Positions 18,893 through 26,553 of a DNA stretch of 64,000 nt are shown piece after piece. This DNA is from Nocardia fusca NBRC 14340 (GTDB taxonomy: Bacteria; Actinomycetota; Actinomycetes; Mycobacteriales; Mycobacteriaceae). Below the pieces are notes generated by a model. It did no database searches. It was not told the origin of the DNA and was given only the letters and a program-made list of their open reading frames with translations. The position numbers and the translations under genes are program-made. Every line of letters begins with the position of its first letter. The stretch's first letter is position 1. Location of the stretch: positions 186,001 to 250,000 of the forward strand of contig NZ_BDCU01000022.1 in the NCBI RefSeq assembly GCF_001618425.1, given 5' to 3'.

Positions 18893-19519
18893 TCACTCCC
18901 CCAACGGCCTCGTTCCGATGTACGCGGCGAGTTCGAGAGGATTACGGTGCCGGTCGTACTGCCTCAGCAACTCGATGTACCGCTGCTTGTCGAGGTCCCA
19001 GTCATAAAGATCTGGACTCTCCACATCTTGAGCTGCGGCGTACACGAGATCTGCGAGCAGGCGGGTGGTCCGGCCGTTACCGTCGGTGAACGGATGGATG
19101 CGGACGGTTTCGGCGTGCACAGCGATACCCAGCTGGCGCGGCGACCAATCGTCGGTGCAGTTCCAGCGGTAGTGGATGGTTTCCAGCGACATACGAAGTT
19201 CGACAGCGATCTGTTCCGGAGCCACACCTATATTGAGCTCGCGGCGGCGGAAGCTACCCGCCCAGATCCAGATGTCCCCGTAGAGGCGGCGGTGGAGGTC
19301 ACGTAAGAAGTGGTCGGTGAGCAGCTCGTTCACATTCAGGCCACCGTCGATCACCGCGAGGAGGAGCTCCTCGGTCACCGAAGCCTGAACGGCCTGCTCG
19401 AGGTCGAAGACGGCGGCCTTGCCGATGGGCTCCCCGAAGAGCTCTCGCGCAGAGGAGAGCAGCATGCTCGCTTCGTCCTCGGATACCGGTGTTTCTCCGT
19501 AACCCGGCGCGAAGGACAT
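18893..19519 (-). CDS. Fic-domain AMP-transferase toxin, 'mobile mystery protein B' type
   Basis: 208 residues. The Fic motif HPFTDGNGRTTR spans 142-153, with catalytic His142 and a complete anion-hole and ATP-binding loop, so it should transfer AMP (or a similar nucleotide) to a hydroxyl of a target protein. The N-terminal MSFAPGYGETPVSEDEA matches the group called mobile mystery protein B, often on mobile DNA. I find no inhibitory (S/T)xxxE(G/N) helix in the chain itself; a candidate lies in the small protein encoded immediately upstream with a TGATG overlap. It is convergent with the GNAT gene. Confidence 0.9.
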   Translation of the reverse strand: MSFAPGYGETPVSEDEASMLLSSARELFGEPIGKAAVFDLEQAVQASVTEELLLAVIDGGLNVNELLTDHFLRDLHRRLYGDIWIWAGSFRRRELNIGVAPEQIAVELRMSLETIHYRWNCTDDWSPRQLGIAVHAETVRIHPFTDGNGRTTRLLADLVYAAAQDVESPDLYDWDLDKQRYIELLRQYDRHRNPLELAAYIGTRPLGE

Positions 19520-19695
19520 CAGGCTTGGTGTCGACGCTCGGCCAAGAACTGCGCGACTCGTTCCGAACGCACGAAACCAGTGGGCACAGTACGCCGCTCC
19601 AAACGTGCCGATGCCTTGGTCGACCGCACAGCTGATCGCCTTACCGCTTCCTTCACCGTTGCCTCTGATTTCGCACGACGCTCCACTACCGACAC
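19519..19695 (-). CDS. Putative Fic antitoxin with a variant inhibitory motif
   Basis: 58 residues from a GTG at 19695 (another GTG at 19686 would give 55). Its TGA overlaps the fic ATG as TGATG, so the two are translationally coupled with the small gene first, the usual order of class I Fic antitoxin-toxin pairs such as VbhA-VbhT. The peptide is basic and helical and contains KASARLERRT: Ser29-x-x-x-Glu33-Arg34 resembles (S/T)xxxE(G/N), whose Glu blocks the gamma-phosphate position of ATP; the YhfG family has a similar RLEG. Arg replaces the final Gly/Asn. The frame stays open upstream to 19872 without a better start. The assignment is inference from position and motif. Confidence 0.55.
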   Translation of the reverse strand: MSVVERRAKSEATVKEAVRRSAVRSTKASARLERRTVPTGFVRSERVAQFLAERRHQA

Positions 19696-19791
19696 CTCAC
19701 TCTCTCGCCCAGCAATGGTACCGCTGCAGCCGAGCAGTGGAAGAACGGTCGATCGATCCGCGAATCGCGGTAATCGGCCCCAGGACGATAG

Positions 19792-19851
19792 AACAGTGAG
19801 CCGACGACGATCATCGAAAACGAGATGATCCTGCCGCTGCCCGCGGGTTGA
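19792..19851 (+). pseudogene. Detached 3' end of a GNAT gene
   Basis: From 19816 the codons read ENEMILPLPAG and stop, against ENEMILPLPASR and stop at the end of the GNAT gene at 18788-18823; 19 of the first 20 bases of the shared core are identical. Weaker similarity (GTGxGCCGAxGACGA) continues about 20 nt upstream. An in-frame TAG at 19789 closes the fragment. It therefore looks like the old or imported tail of a GNAT gene, with the Fic module now lying between the two copies. Confidence 0.6.
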
Positions 19852-19894
19852 GAGGTTTGCCGCTTTTCCCACTCTTATCCCGCATCTCCGGCTA

Positions 19895-19900
19895 TATACT
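19895..19900 (+). promoter_or_regulatory. -10 box TATACT for a leaderless mod operon
   Basis: TATACT ends 7 nt before the GTG at 19908. Transcription should begin at or beside the start codon. A -35 element is not clear. Confidence 0.55.
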
Positions 19901-19907
19901 CCAGATT

Positions 19908-20306
19908 GTGACGTATCTGCGGATCAAGGAAGCCGCCGGGCTACTCGGGGTCAGCGATGACACCGTGCGGCGCTGGATAGATCAGGGACGGCTCCCCGCG
20001 GTCCGGCTGGAGAACGGCCGCAAAGGTGTGCGGGGCCGGGATCTGGCCGAATTCGCGCGGCAGCACGCCGAAGCGCCCGAACTCGGGGTGACCGTGGCGG
20101 CCTCGGCCCGCAACCGGATGCGCGGCATCGTGACCCGGGTGGTCACCGACACCGTGATGGCGCAGGTGGAGATGCAGGCCGGGCCGTTCCGGCTGGTCTC
20201 CCTGCTGAGCCGGGAGTCGGTGGACGAACTCGGTATCGAGGTGGGCAGTGTGACGGTCGCGTCGGTCAAGTCGACGCATGTGGTGGTCGAGATCCCGGAG
20301 AGTTGA
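19908..20306 (+). CDS. HTH (excisionase-type)-TOBE molybdate-responsive protein
   Basis: 132 residues from GTG. Residues 1-55 form a MerR/excisionase-like winged helix (YLRIKEAAGLLGVSDDTVRRWIDQGRLPAVR). Residues 62-132 form one TOBE/Mop unit, beginning SARNRMRGIVTRVV and ending VKSTHVVVEIPES, which binds molybdate or tungstate oxyanion in related proteins. It stands 2 nt before modA and is surely in its operon, so it probably controls or buffers molybdate uptake. Similar two-domain proteins are common in front of actinobacterial modABC. Confidence 0.88.
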   Translation: MTYLRIKEAAGLLGVSDDTVRRWIDQGRLPAVRLENGRKGVRGRDLAEFARQHAEAPELGVTVAASARNRMRGIVTRVVTDTVMAQVEMQAGPFRLVSLLSRESVDELGIEVGSVTVASVKSTHVVVEIPES

Positions 20307-20308
20307 CG

Positions 20309-21106
20309 ATGACGACGACAGTAGGGCGCGTGGTGCGCCGACTGGCCCCGGTGGCCGTGCTGATGACCGTGCTGGCGGGCTGCGCCGGCCAGGACTCCGG
20401 GGACGGCTCCGGCGGTTCGGGTAACGGGATCACCGGGACGGTCACCGTTTTCGCCGCGGCCTCGCTCACCGAAACCTTCACCACCCTCGGCGAGCAGTTC
20501 GAGCAGACCCATCCCGGGGTCGATGTGGTGTTCGGCTTCGGCGGCAGTTCGGCGCTGGCCGAGCAGATCGGGCAGGGCGCGCCGGCCGATGTGTTCGCCT
20601 CCGCCGCGCCGCGCAATATGGAGCAGGTGATCGAATCGGGCGATATCACCGCCGGGCCGGTCACCTTCGTCAGCAACCGGCTCGAGATCGCGGTGCCCGC
20701 CGGTAATCCGGGCAGTATCAGCGGGCTCGCCGATTTCGGCCGTCCCGGACCACGGATCGCGCTGTGCGCCGAACAGGTGCCCTGCGGGGCGGCCGCCGAC
20801 AAGGTTTTCGCCGCGGCCGGGGTCACCCCGCGACCCGATACCCGCGAACCCGATGTGAAAGCCGTGCTCACCAAGGTGACGCTCGGTGAAGTCGATGCCG
20901 CGCTGGTGTACCGGACCGATGTCCGGGCCGCGGGCGACGAGATCACCGGGATCGAGTTCCCGGAATCGGCGCAGGCGATCAACGACTATCCGATCGCGCC
21001 GGTGGCGCAGGCACCCAACCCGGCCGCCGCCGCGGCGTTCGTCGCATTCGTCCTGTCACCGCAGGCGCGCACGGTCTTCACCACGGCCGGTTTCGATACA
21101 CCGTGA
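20309..21106 (+). CDS. modA: Molybdate ABC transporter substrate-binding lipoprotein
   Basis: 265 residues from ATG; an in-frame TTG 6 nt earlier overlaps the previous stop and is less likely. The signal peptide ends in a lipobox VLAGC with Cys25. The mature protein has the ModA pattern: VTVFAAASLTETF (oxyanion-binding Ser), FGFGGSSALAEQIGQGAPADVFASA, and AALVYRTDVRAAG with the conserved Tyr. It captures molybdate outside the membrane and delivers it to ModB. The GTGA overlap with modB indicates coupled translation. Confidence 0.96.
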   Translation: MTTTVGRVVRRLAPVAVLMTVLAGCAGQDSGDGSGGSGNGITGTVTVFAAASLTETFTTLGEQFEQTHPGVDVVFGFGGSSALAEQIGQGAPADVFASAAPRNMEQVIESGDITAGPVTFVSNRLEIAVPAGNPGSISGLADFGRPGPRIALCAEQVPCGAAADKVFAAAGVTPRPDTREPDVKAVLTKVTLGEVDAALVYRTDVRAAGDEITGIEFPESAQAINDYPIAPVAQAPNPAAAAAFVAFVLSPQARTVFTTAGFDTP

Positions 21107-21942
21107 GCGCCGGCCCGGTGGGGCGCCGGGCGACGGCACTGCGCCGGCGCCGGGCGGTCCGGGGCCGGCGGCCGATCGTCCTGGTCGCGCCCGCGCTGCT
21201 GGGACTGGTGTTCCTGATCGTCCCGCTGGCCGGGCTGTTGGTCCGGGCACCGTGGCGGGATCTGCCCGAACGGTTGGTCTCCGCGGAGGTGGGGCAGGCG
21301 CTGCGTCTCTCGCTGGTGTGCGCGAGCTCGGCCACCGTGCTGTGCCTGGTGCTGGGTATCCCATTGGCCTGGCTGCTGGCCCGCGGCGATCTGCCCGGCC
21401 GCGGCCTGGTGCGAGCGCTGGTCACTGTGCCCCTGGTACTGCCACCGGTGGTCGGCGGGGTGGCGCTGCTGCTGGTACTCGGCCGCCGTGGGCTGGTCGG
21501 CCGGTACCTCTACGACTGGTTCGGGGTGGCACTACCCTTCACCACCGCGGCGGTGGTGGTGGCGGAGGCGTTCGTGGCGATGCCCTTCCTGGTGATCTCG
21601 GTGGAGGGCGCGCTGCGCGGGACCGATCCCCGCTACGAGGAGGCCGCGGCGACGCTGGGCGCCTCCCGCTGGTTGACCTTCCGCCGCGTGACGCTGCCCT
21701 CGATCCTGCCCGGTGTGGTGGCCGGGACGGTGCTCTGCTGGGCGCGGGCGCTGGGCGAATTCGGCGCCACCATCACATTCGCCGGTAACTTCCCGGGCAC
21801 GACCACCACCATGCCGCTGGCGGTCTACCTGGCGCTGGAAACCGACCCGGCCGCGGCGATCGTGCTCAGTCTGGTGCTGCTGCTGGTCTCGGTGGTGGTG
21901 CTCGCCGCGCTACGGGAACGCTGGCTGCGGGGAGTGCTGTGA
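21103..21942 (+). CDS. modB: Molybdate ABC transporter permease
   Basis: 279 residues from a GTG overlapping the modA stop (GTGA). The N-terminus is very basic, then about six membrane segments follow, starting VLVAPALLGLVFLIVPLAG. The EAA loop that contacts the ATPase reads EEAAATLGASRWLTFRRVTLPSI near residues 180-202. GEFGATITFAGN is a typical ModB segment. It forms the membrane channel with ModA and ModC. Confidence 0.96.
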   Translation: MSAGPVGRRATALRRRRAVRGRRPIVLVAPALLGLVFLIVPLAGLLVRAPWRDLPERLVSAEVGQALRLSLVCASSATVLCLVLGIPLAWLLARGDLPGRGLVRALVTVPLVLPPVVGGVALLLVLGRRGLVGRYLYDWFGVALPFTTAAVVVAEAFVAMPFLVISVEGALRGTDPRYEEAAATLGASRWLTFRRVTLPSILPGVVAGTVLCWARALGEFGATITFAGNFPGTTTTMPLAVYLALETDPAAAIVLSLVLLLVSVVVLAALRERWLRGVL

Positions 21943-22988
21943 CGCTGACGGCCGAACTGCGGGTGACCCGCGGTGATTTCGCACTGGATCTTGACCTGCG
22001 ACTCGCCCCCGGCGAGGTCGTCGCCCTGCTCGGCCCCAACGGCGCCGGGAAGACCACCGCCCTGCGTGCCCTGGCGGGACTCACCCCGCTCACGGCCGGA
22101 ACGATCCGGCTCGACGACCGGATATGGGATGCGCCGCCGGGAGCGTTCGTACCACCCGAGCACCGTTCGGTGGGGGTGGTGTTCCAGGATTATCTGCTCT
22201 TCGCCCACCTCGACGCACTGGAGAACGTGGCCTTCGGGCTGCGCGCTCGCGGGCTGCGCCGGGCCGCCGCCCGGGCACGGGCCGCGCACTGGCTGCACCG
22301 GGTGGGTCTGGCCGAGCATACCGGCGCCCGGCCCCGGGCCCTGTCCGGTGGTCAGGCCCAGCGGGTCGCGCTGGCCCGCGCCCTGGCCGTCGAACCGGAG
22401 CTGCTGCTGCTGGACGAGCCGCTGGCGGCGCTGGACGCGGCGACCCGGGTCCGGGTGCGGTCCGAACTGTCCCACCACCTCGGCGACTACCCCGGCCATA
22501 CCCTGCTGGTCACCCACGATCCGCTCGACGCCATGGTGCTCGCGGACCGGCTCGTCATCGTGGAGGGCGGGGTGGTGGTCCAGCAGGGGCCACCCGGTGA
22601 AGTGGCCCGGCGGCCCCGCTCCGACTATGTCGCGGACCTGGTGGGACTCAACCTGTTCCGGGGGACCGCGGCGGGGACCGTGGTCCGGCTGGCCGGCGGC
22701 GGTGAGCTCACCGTCGCCGAACCGGCCACCGGCCCGGTGCATCTCACCTTCGCGCCGTCCGCGGTCGGCCTGCACCCGCAGCGGCCCGCCGGCAGTCCGC
22801 GCAACACCTGGCCGGTGACGGTGGCCGGTCTCGAACAGCACGCCCACACGGTGCGGGTCCGGCTAGACGGGGCGATTCCGGCGCTGGCCGATATCACCCC
22901 CGCCACCGTGGCGGATCTGCGTATCCGGCCGGGATCGGAATTGTGGGCGGCGCTGAAGGCTACCGAGATCCACTGCTATCCGGCCTGA
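21939..22988 (+). CDS. modC: Molybdate ABC transporter ATP-binding protein
   Basis: 349 residues from a GTG overlapping the modB stop (GTGA). Walker A GPNGAGKTT is at about 32-40, the Q-loop at VVFQDYLLF, the signature LSGGQAQR, Walker B LLLLDEPLAALD, and the switch His in LVTHD. The last 110 residues are a TOBE-like domain (GELTVAEPATGPVHLTF; WAALKATEIHCYPA). It powers ModB. The four-gene unit runs from the HTH-TOBE gene through modC with gaps of 2 nt or overlaps. Confidence 0.96.
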   Translation: MTLTAELRVTRGDFALDLDLRLAPGEVVALLGPNGAGKTTALRALAGLTPLTAGTIRLDDRIWDAPPGAFVPPEHRSVGVVFQDYLLFAHLDALENVAFGLRARGLRRAAARARAAHWLHRVGLAEHTGARPRALSGGQAQRVALARALAVEPELLLLDEPLAALDAATRVRVRSELSHHLGDYPGHTLLVTHDPLDAMVLADRLVIVEGGVVVQQGPPGEVARRPRSDYVADLVGLNLFRGTAAGTVVRLAGGGELTVAEPATGPVHLTFAPSAVGLHPQRPAGSPRNTWPVTVAGLEQHAHTVRVRLDGAIPALADITPATVADLRIRPGSELWAALKATEIHCYPA

Positions 22989-23098
22989 CCCACGGGGGCA
23001 CCAAGGAGGCCCCGCGCTGCCACCGGACGCATAGACCTCGTCGGCGTCCCCGATGGGGACCGGGCGCATGCGTTCGTCGAGCACCTGGGCCCGCACGG

Positions 23099-23509
23099 TC
23101 ACCCGGTGATCCGCCGCAGACCGGTGTACTCCAGCACCGCGAACACCGCGACGACGAACGCGCCGGTCAGGACGAACGCCACGCCGGCACCGGTGAGCTC
23201 GAGCAGGCCGGAGAACGGCAGGGCGAGCAGCCCCAGCACACAGAGCGAGTTGAACGCGACCACCCCCGTCGCATGCCGCGACGAGATGACCGGATAACCG
23301 GCGATGAGCAGCAGAACCAACGCGCCACCGAGCATGGCGACACCGAATGGGACCGACGACGAGGTCGGGAAGCCCAGGGGGTCTCGCAGCGGTACGGCGC
23401 CGGCGAGCATCAGGACACCGAAGGCTCCGGTGCCCCAGCCGTCGAGGCGCAGGGTGCGGCGCAGCAGGTCGCCGGAAGTCGCGGGTGCGGACAGGGTCGC
23501 GGTGGTCAT
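23099..23509 (-). CDS. Small four-helix integral membrane protein
   Basis: 136 residues with four predicted membrane segments after a short polar N-terminus: near residues 28-42, 53-74, 84-101 and 107-128. The pattern SRHATGVVAFN separates helices 2 and 3. No enzyme motif is seen. It is divergent from the XRE regulator, and an exact palindrome lies between the two, so it is probably the regulator's target. Similar proteins next to MmyB-type regulators are usually annotated as hypothetical. Confidence 0.85.
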   Translation of the reverse strand: MTTATLSAPATSGDLLRRTLRLDGWGTGAFGVLMLAGAVPLRDPLGFPTSSSVPFGVAMLGGALVLLLIAGYPVISSRHATGVVAFNSLCVLGLLALPFSGLLELTGAGVAFVLTGAFVVAVFAVLEYTGLRRITG

Positions 23510-23579
23510 GATCGTCTGCCTCTCGGATCAGCACTGACTGTTGCGTCCCCGACTGTGCCGCCGGACGGTCAGCGGTTCA

Positions 23580-23596
23580 ATGACCTCCGAGGTCAT
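23580..23596. promoter_or_regulatory. Exact palindrome, probable operator of the XRE regulator
   Basis: ATGACCTC-C-GAGGTCAT: 8-bp perfect arms with one central base, midway between the divergent membrane-protein gene (start 23509) and the regulator (start 23632). It overlaps the expected -35 region of the regulator, whose -10 box would be TACGCT at 23620-23625. Confidence 0.6.
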
Positions 23597-23631
23597 GGTC
23601 ACCGCGTCCCGGCCCTCGATACGCTCACGAT

Positions 23632-24462
23632 ATGGAGGTGCGTGTGAGCGGGAGCCCGTCGCGGGTCGGTGCCCTGGTGCGGGAATGGCGGCAACGGCGG
23701 CGGCTGAGCCAGCTGGATCTGGCACTGGCGGCGGGTACCTCGGCCCGGCATCTGTCGTGTGTGGAGACCGGACGCTCGGCGCCGAGCCGGGAGATGGTGC
23801 TGCGCCTGTCGCAGACGCTGGACGTGCCGCTGCGGGAACGCAATACGCTGCTGGTCGCCGCCGGATTCGCGCCCGCCTACCAGGAGAGCAGTCTCGACGA
23901 CGCCCATCTCGCCTCGGCTCGGGCGGCCCTGGAGCATATGCTCACCGCCCACGAGCCCTATCCCGCGGTGGCGGTCGATCGCTGGTGGGACGTGGTCACC
24001 GCCAATTCGGCACTGGCGGTGCTCACCGACGGCGTGCCCCTCCGCCTGCTGGCCGACCGGCCGAACGTCTATCGGCTGGTCCTGCATCCGGAGGGCCTCG
24101 CCGCCCGGCTCGCCAACCCCCGCCAGGTGCGCGAACAGTTGCTGGAACGGCTGGCCCGGCAGGCCGGCACCACCGGCGACCCCCGGTTGCGCGACCTCTT
24201 CGACGAGGTCAGCGGCTATCCGCCGGTCTACTCCGACCTCGAGGAGACCGACGGTACCGATTCCGGCCCGTTCCAGGTCCCGATCCGGGTGCGCACCCCG
24301 CACGGTGAGCTCTCACTGTTCGGCACCATGGCCACCTTCGGCGCGCCCGCGGACGTGACGTTGTCGGAGCTGGCGGTCGAATTCTTCTACCCGCTCGACG
24401 AGTTCACGGCAGAATTCCTCCGGGACCGGGCCGGTGCGCTCACGGCGGGTGCCCTCGGCTGA
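23632..24462 (+). CDS. XRE-family regulator with MmyB-like ligand-binding domain
   Basis: 276 residues. The N-terminal helix-turn-helix (residues 12-70) reads LVREWRQRRRLSQLDLALAAG then HLSCVETGRSAPS. Residues 100-265 match the MmyB-like PAS-type domain (VAVDRWWDVVTANSAL; FGAPADVTLSELAVEFFYP). TACGCT ends 6 nt before ATG 23632, supporting a leaderless start; GTG 23644 behind an internal GGAGG is an alternative. It probably represses the divergent membrane-protein gene and itself in response to a small hydrophobic ligand; the ligand is unknown. Confidence 0.9.
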   Translation: MEVRVSGSPSRVGALVREWRQRRRLSQLDLALAAGTSARHLSCVETGRSAPSREMVLRLSQTLDVPLRERNTLLVAAGFAPAYQESSLDDAHLASARAALEHMLTAHEPYPAVAVDRWWDVVTANSALAVLTDGVPLRLLADRPNVYRLVLHPEGLAARLANPRQVREQLLERLARQAGTTGDPRLRDLFDEVSGYPPVYSDLEETDGTDSGPFQVPIRVRTPHGELSLFGTMATFGAPADVTLSELAVEFFYPLDEFTAEFLRDRAGALTAGALG

Positions 24463-24593
24463 GGATGCGACCGCATCGCGGGCGGCGCCACCCTGACCCG
24501 CCGGAGTTTTCCGCCGACGACAGCATGAGAACCACGTGCGTGCACCAAAAAGACGCATCCGGCCCCCGCCCTACGCGTCACTCCACCAGCCTA

Positions 24594-24640
24594 CTGACAG
24601 AAAACGGTACATAAGTGGTACGCTATCCAGTACATCTACC
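24594..24640 (+). promoter_or_regulatory. Promoter and operator region of the yefM-yoeB module
   Basis: A candidate -35 (CTGACA, 24594-24599) and -10 (TACGCT, 24619-24624) precede yefM. Three GTAC tetramers start at 24607, 24618 and 24630, about one helical turn apart, two of them within GTACAT. E. coli YefM recognises repeats with a TGTACA core, so this is the likely autoregulatory site. Confidence 0.5.
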
Positions 24641-24653
24641 ACGGAGTTACGCC

Positions 24654-24917
24654 ATGGAAGCAATCACCACTACGGAAGCGCGAAAGAACCTGTTCAATAT
24701 CGTCGGCCGGGTCGTTGCCGATCACGATGCCGTCGAGGTAGTGAGCAAGAGCGGGAACGTCGTCATTCTGTCGAAAGACGACTACGACGCGATGGTCGAA
24801 ACCCAGTACCTCATGGCTTCGCCCGCCAACGCTATTCGCCTCTTGCGCAGTCTCGAGGCCGTGCAGCGCGGTGAGTACTCCGAACGGGATCTGAGCGAGT
24901 TCGACTTGGACCTGTAA
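24654..24917 (+). CDS. yefM: Phd/YefM family antitoxin
   Basis: 87 residues, GGAG 7 nt before ATG. The N-terminal half is the DNA-binding and dimerisation fold (MEAITTTEARKNLFNIVGRV, then VVILSKDDYDAMVETQYL). The C-terminal tail is acidic (YSERDLSEFDLDL) and should wrap the toxin active site. It neutralises the downstream YoeB and represses the shared promoter. The GC content is a little below that of the neighbours. Confidence 0.95.
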   Translation: MEAITTTEARKNLFNIVGRVVADHDAVEVVSKSGNVVILSKDDYDAMVETQYLMASPANAIRLLRSLEAVQRGEYSERDLSEFDLDL

Positions 24918-24931
24918 GGAGAAATACCGCA

Positions 24932-25207
24932 ATGAGGATCGCCTTTACCGATGAAGGCTGGGAAGACTTCATGTATTGGGCGCTCAAAGAACGTAAGCAG
25001 CTCAAACGCATCGGGAATCTGATCACCGACATCACACGCGATCCTTATGGGGGAATCGGCAAACCCGAGCGGTTGAAGTACTTCGCCGCCAACGTCTGGT
25101 CCCGCCGTATCGACGCGGAGCATCGGCTTGTCTATGCCATCGTCACCGACGATGACGAGACCACGGTGGTCGTGATGCAAGCGCGCTACCACTATGGCAA
25201 CAAATAG
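24932..25207 (+). CDS. yoeB: YoeB family ribosome-dependent mRNA interferase
   Basis: 91 residues, AGGAG 9 nt before ATG, 14 nt after yefM. RelE-type fold with the conserved YoeB blocks GIGKPERLK, WSRRIDAEHRLVY and a terminal RYHY. Residues matching E. coli catalytic positions are present: Glu46, Arg65 and His87-Tyr88. Cuts mRNA at the ribosomal A site when free of YefM. The module appears intact and probably functional. Confidence 0.96.
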   Translation: MRIAFTDEGWEDFMYWALKERKQLKRIGNLITDITRDPYGGIGKPERLKYFAANVWSRRIDAEHRLVYAIVTDDDETTVVVMQARYHYGNK

Positions 25208-25345
25208 GAGCGGGGAAGGAGACCCGGCCCGCTGACGGTCACGGGCCAGGTCCGCCTCGTGACCCTCCGGCCGGTTGAGCTCAGGCACCAACTGCGCACG
25301 AGCCGCTGCGCTACCGGCCGACACCCGCCCGATCCGTCGGGCGGC

Positions 25346-26506
25346 TCAGAGATAGCTCGTATCGTTGACCAGCCGCACCGACGAACCACCGTCCGGGTAG
25401 AACTCCGCGAGCGAGAGCGATGCCAGGTCCAGGTGCAGGCGGTACAGCAGCGACGGCCCGACTCCCAGCGCCAGCTGTAGCAGCGTTTTGATCGGCGTCA
25501 CATGGCTGACCACAACGACATTCGCTCCGGGATACCGCGCGACGAGGTCGCGGCGCACCGCTTCCACCCGTTCCCGGACCGTGTCGAAGCTTTCGCCGCC
25601 GGGGGCCGGCAACGACGGATCGCCCAGCCAGCGGGCGTGCAGCTCCGGATCGCGTTCGGCGGCCTCCCGGAAGGTCAGCCCCTCCCAGTCGCCGAAATCG
25701 GTTTCGGTGAGACCGTCGACGACCCGTACCTCGATACCGAGTGCCGCGCCGGCCGCCTCGGCGGTTTCCCGGGCCCGGCCCAGCGGTGAGGTCACAATCG
25801 CGGAGATACCGCCCTTGGCGGCCAGCATTTTCGCCGCCCGGGCCGCCTGTTCCCGGCCCACCGCGGTCAGCGGCGGGTTGCCGCGACCGGAATAGCGCCG
25901 CTGCACCGACAGCTCGGTCTGGCCGTGCCGCAACAGCAGCAGCCTGGTCGGGCGACCGGCCGCACCGGTCCAGCCGGGGCCGGGCCCGGACAGGCGGGCC
26001 GACGCGCTCTGCGAATCCGCGACCGGGTCGGCGGCCGACGCGGGGGCGGCCGATCGTGCCGTGGCCGGATCCGCCGCATGGACCTCGGCGACCAGTTTGC
26101 CGTCGTCCATGGCCTCGTTGGCCAGCCGGTCGGCGTGGGAGTTCTCGGCGCGCGGTATCCAGCGGTAGGTCACCCGGTCGAAATCCGCGGCCAGCCGCCG
26201 CGCGCGATCGGCGAGCGGAATCAGCGCCGCGTGCTTGACCTTCCAGCGACCCGACATCTGCTCGACCACGAGTTTGGAGTCCATCCGCACCGCGACCACC
26301 CGGGCCCCGAGTTCGGCGGCCGCTTCCAGTCCGGCGATCAGCCCGCGGTACTCCGCGACATTGTTGGTCGTGACGCCCAGGGCCTCCCGGCGTTCGGCGA
26401 GCACTCCCACCCGGTCCGCGTCGAACACCACCGCCCCGTAACCGGCCGGGCCCGGGTTACCCCGGGATCCCCCGTCGGCCTCGACGATGACCTCGCGCAC
26501 GCTCAT
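25346..26506 (-). CDS. Bifunctional RNase HI / histidine phosphatase (alpha-ribazole phosphatase-like)
   Basis: 386 residues, GGGAGG upstream of ATG. Residues 1-140 are RNase H type I with the acidic set Asp11 (EADGGSRGNPGPAGYG), the Glu of NNVAEYRGL, the Asp of VRMDSKLVV and the Asp of NSHADRLAN; it removes RNA from RNA/DNA hybrids. After a linker rich in Ala, Ser and Asp, residues 187-386 are a phosphoglycerate-mutase-like phosphatase (LLLLRHGQTE; VVSHVTPIK), the CobC/acid phosphatase half. The architecture and place equal Rv2228c. It is first downstream in a minus-strand run with the zinc-ribbon, Nif3-like and cobC genes. Confidence 0.95.
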   Translation of the reverse strand: MSVREVIVEADGGSRGNPGPAGYGAVVFDADRVGVLAERREALGVTTNNVAEYRGLIAGLEAAAELGARVVAVRMDSKLVVEQMSGRWKVKHAALIPLADRARRLAADFDRVTYRWIPRAENSHADRLANEAMDDGKLVAEVHAADPATARSAAPASAADPVADSQSASARLSGPGPGWTGAAGRPTRLLLLRHGQTELSVQRRYSGRGNPPLTAVGREQAARAAKMLAAKGGISAIVTSPLGRARETAEAAGAALGIEVRVVDGLTETDFGDWEGLTFREAAERDPELHARWLGDPSLPAPGGESFDTVRERVEAVRRDLVARYPGANVVVVSHVTPIKTLLQLALGVGPSLLYRLHLDLASLSLAEFYPDGGSSVRLVNDTSYL

Positions 26507-26553
26507 TTCGGCCTCCCGCTCCCGCTACTCGGACTCCGCTGTCCGGCGCGGTC

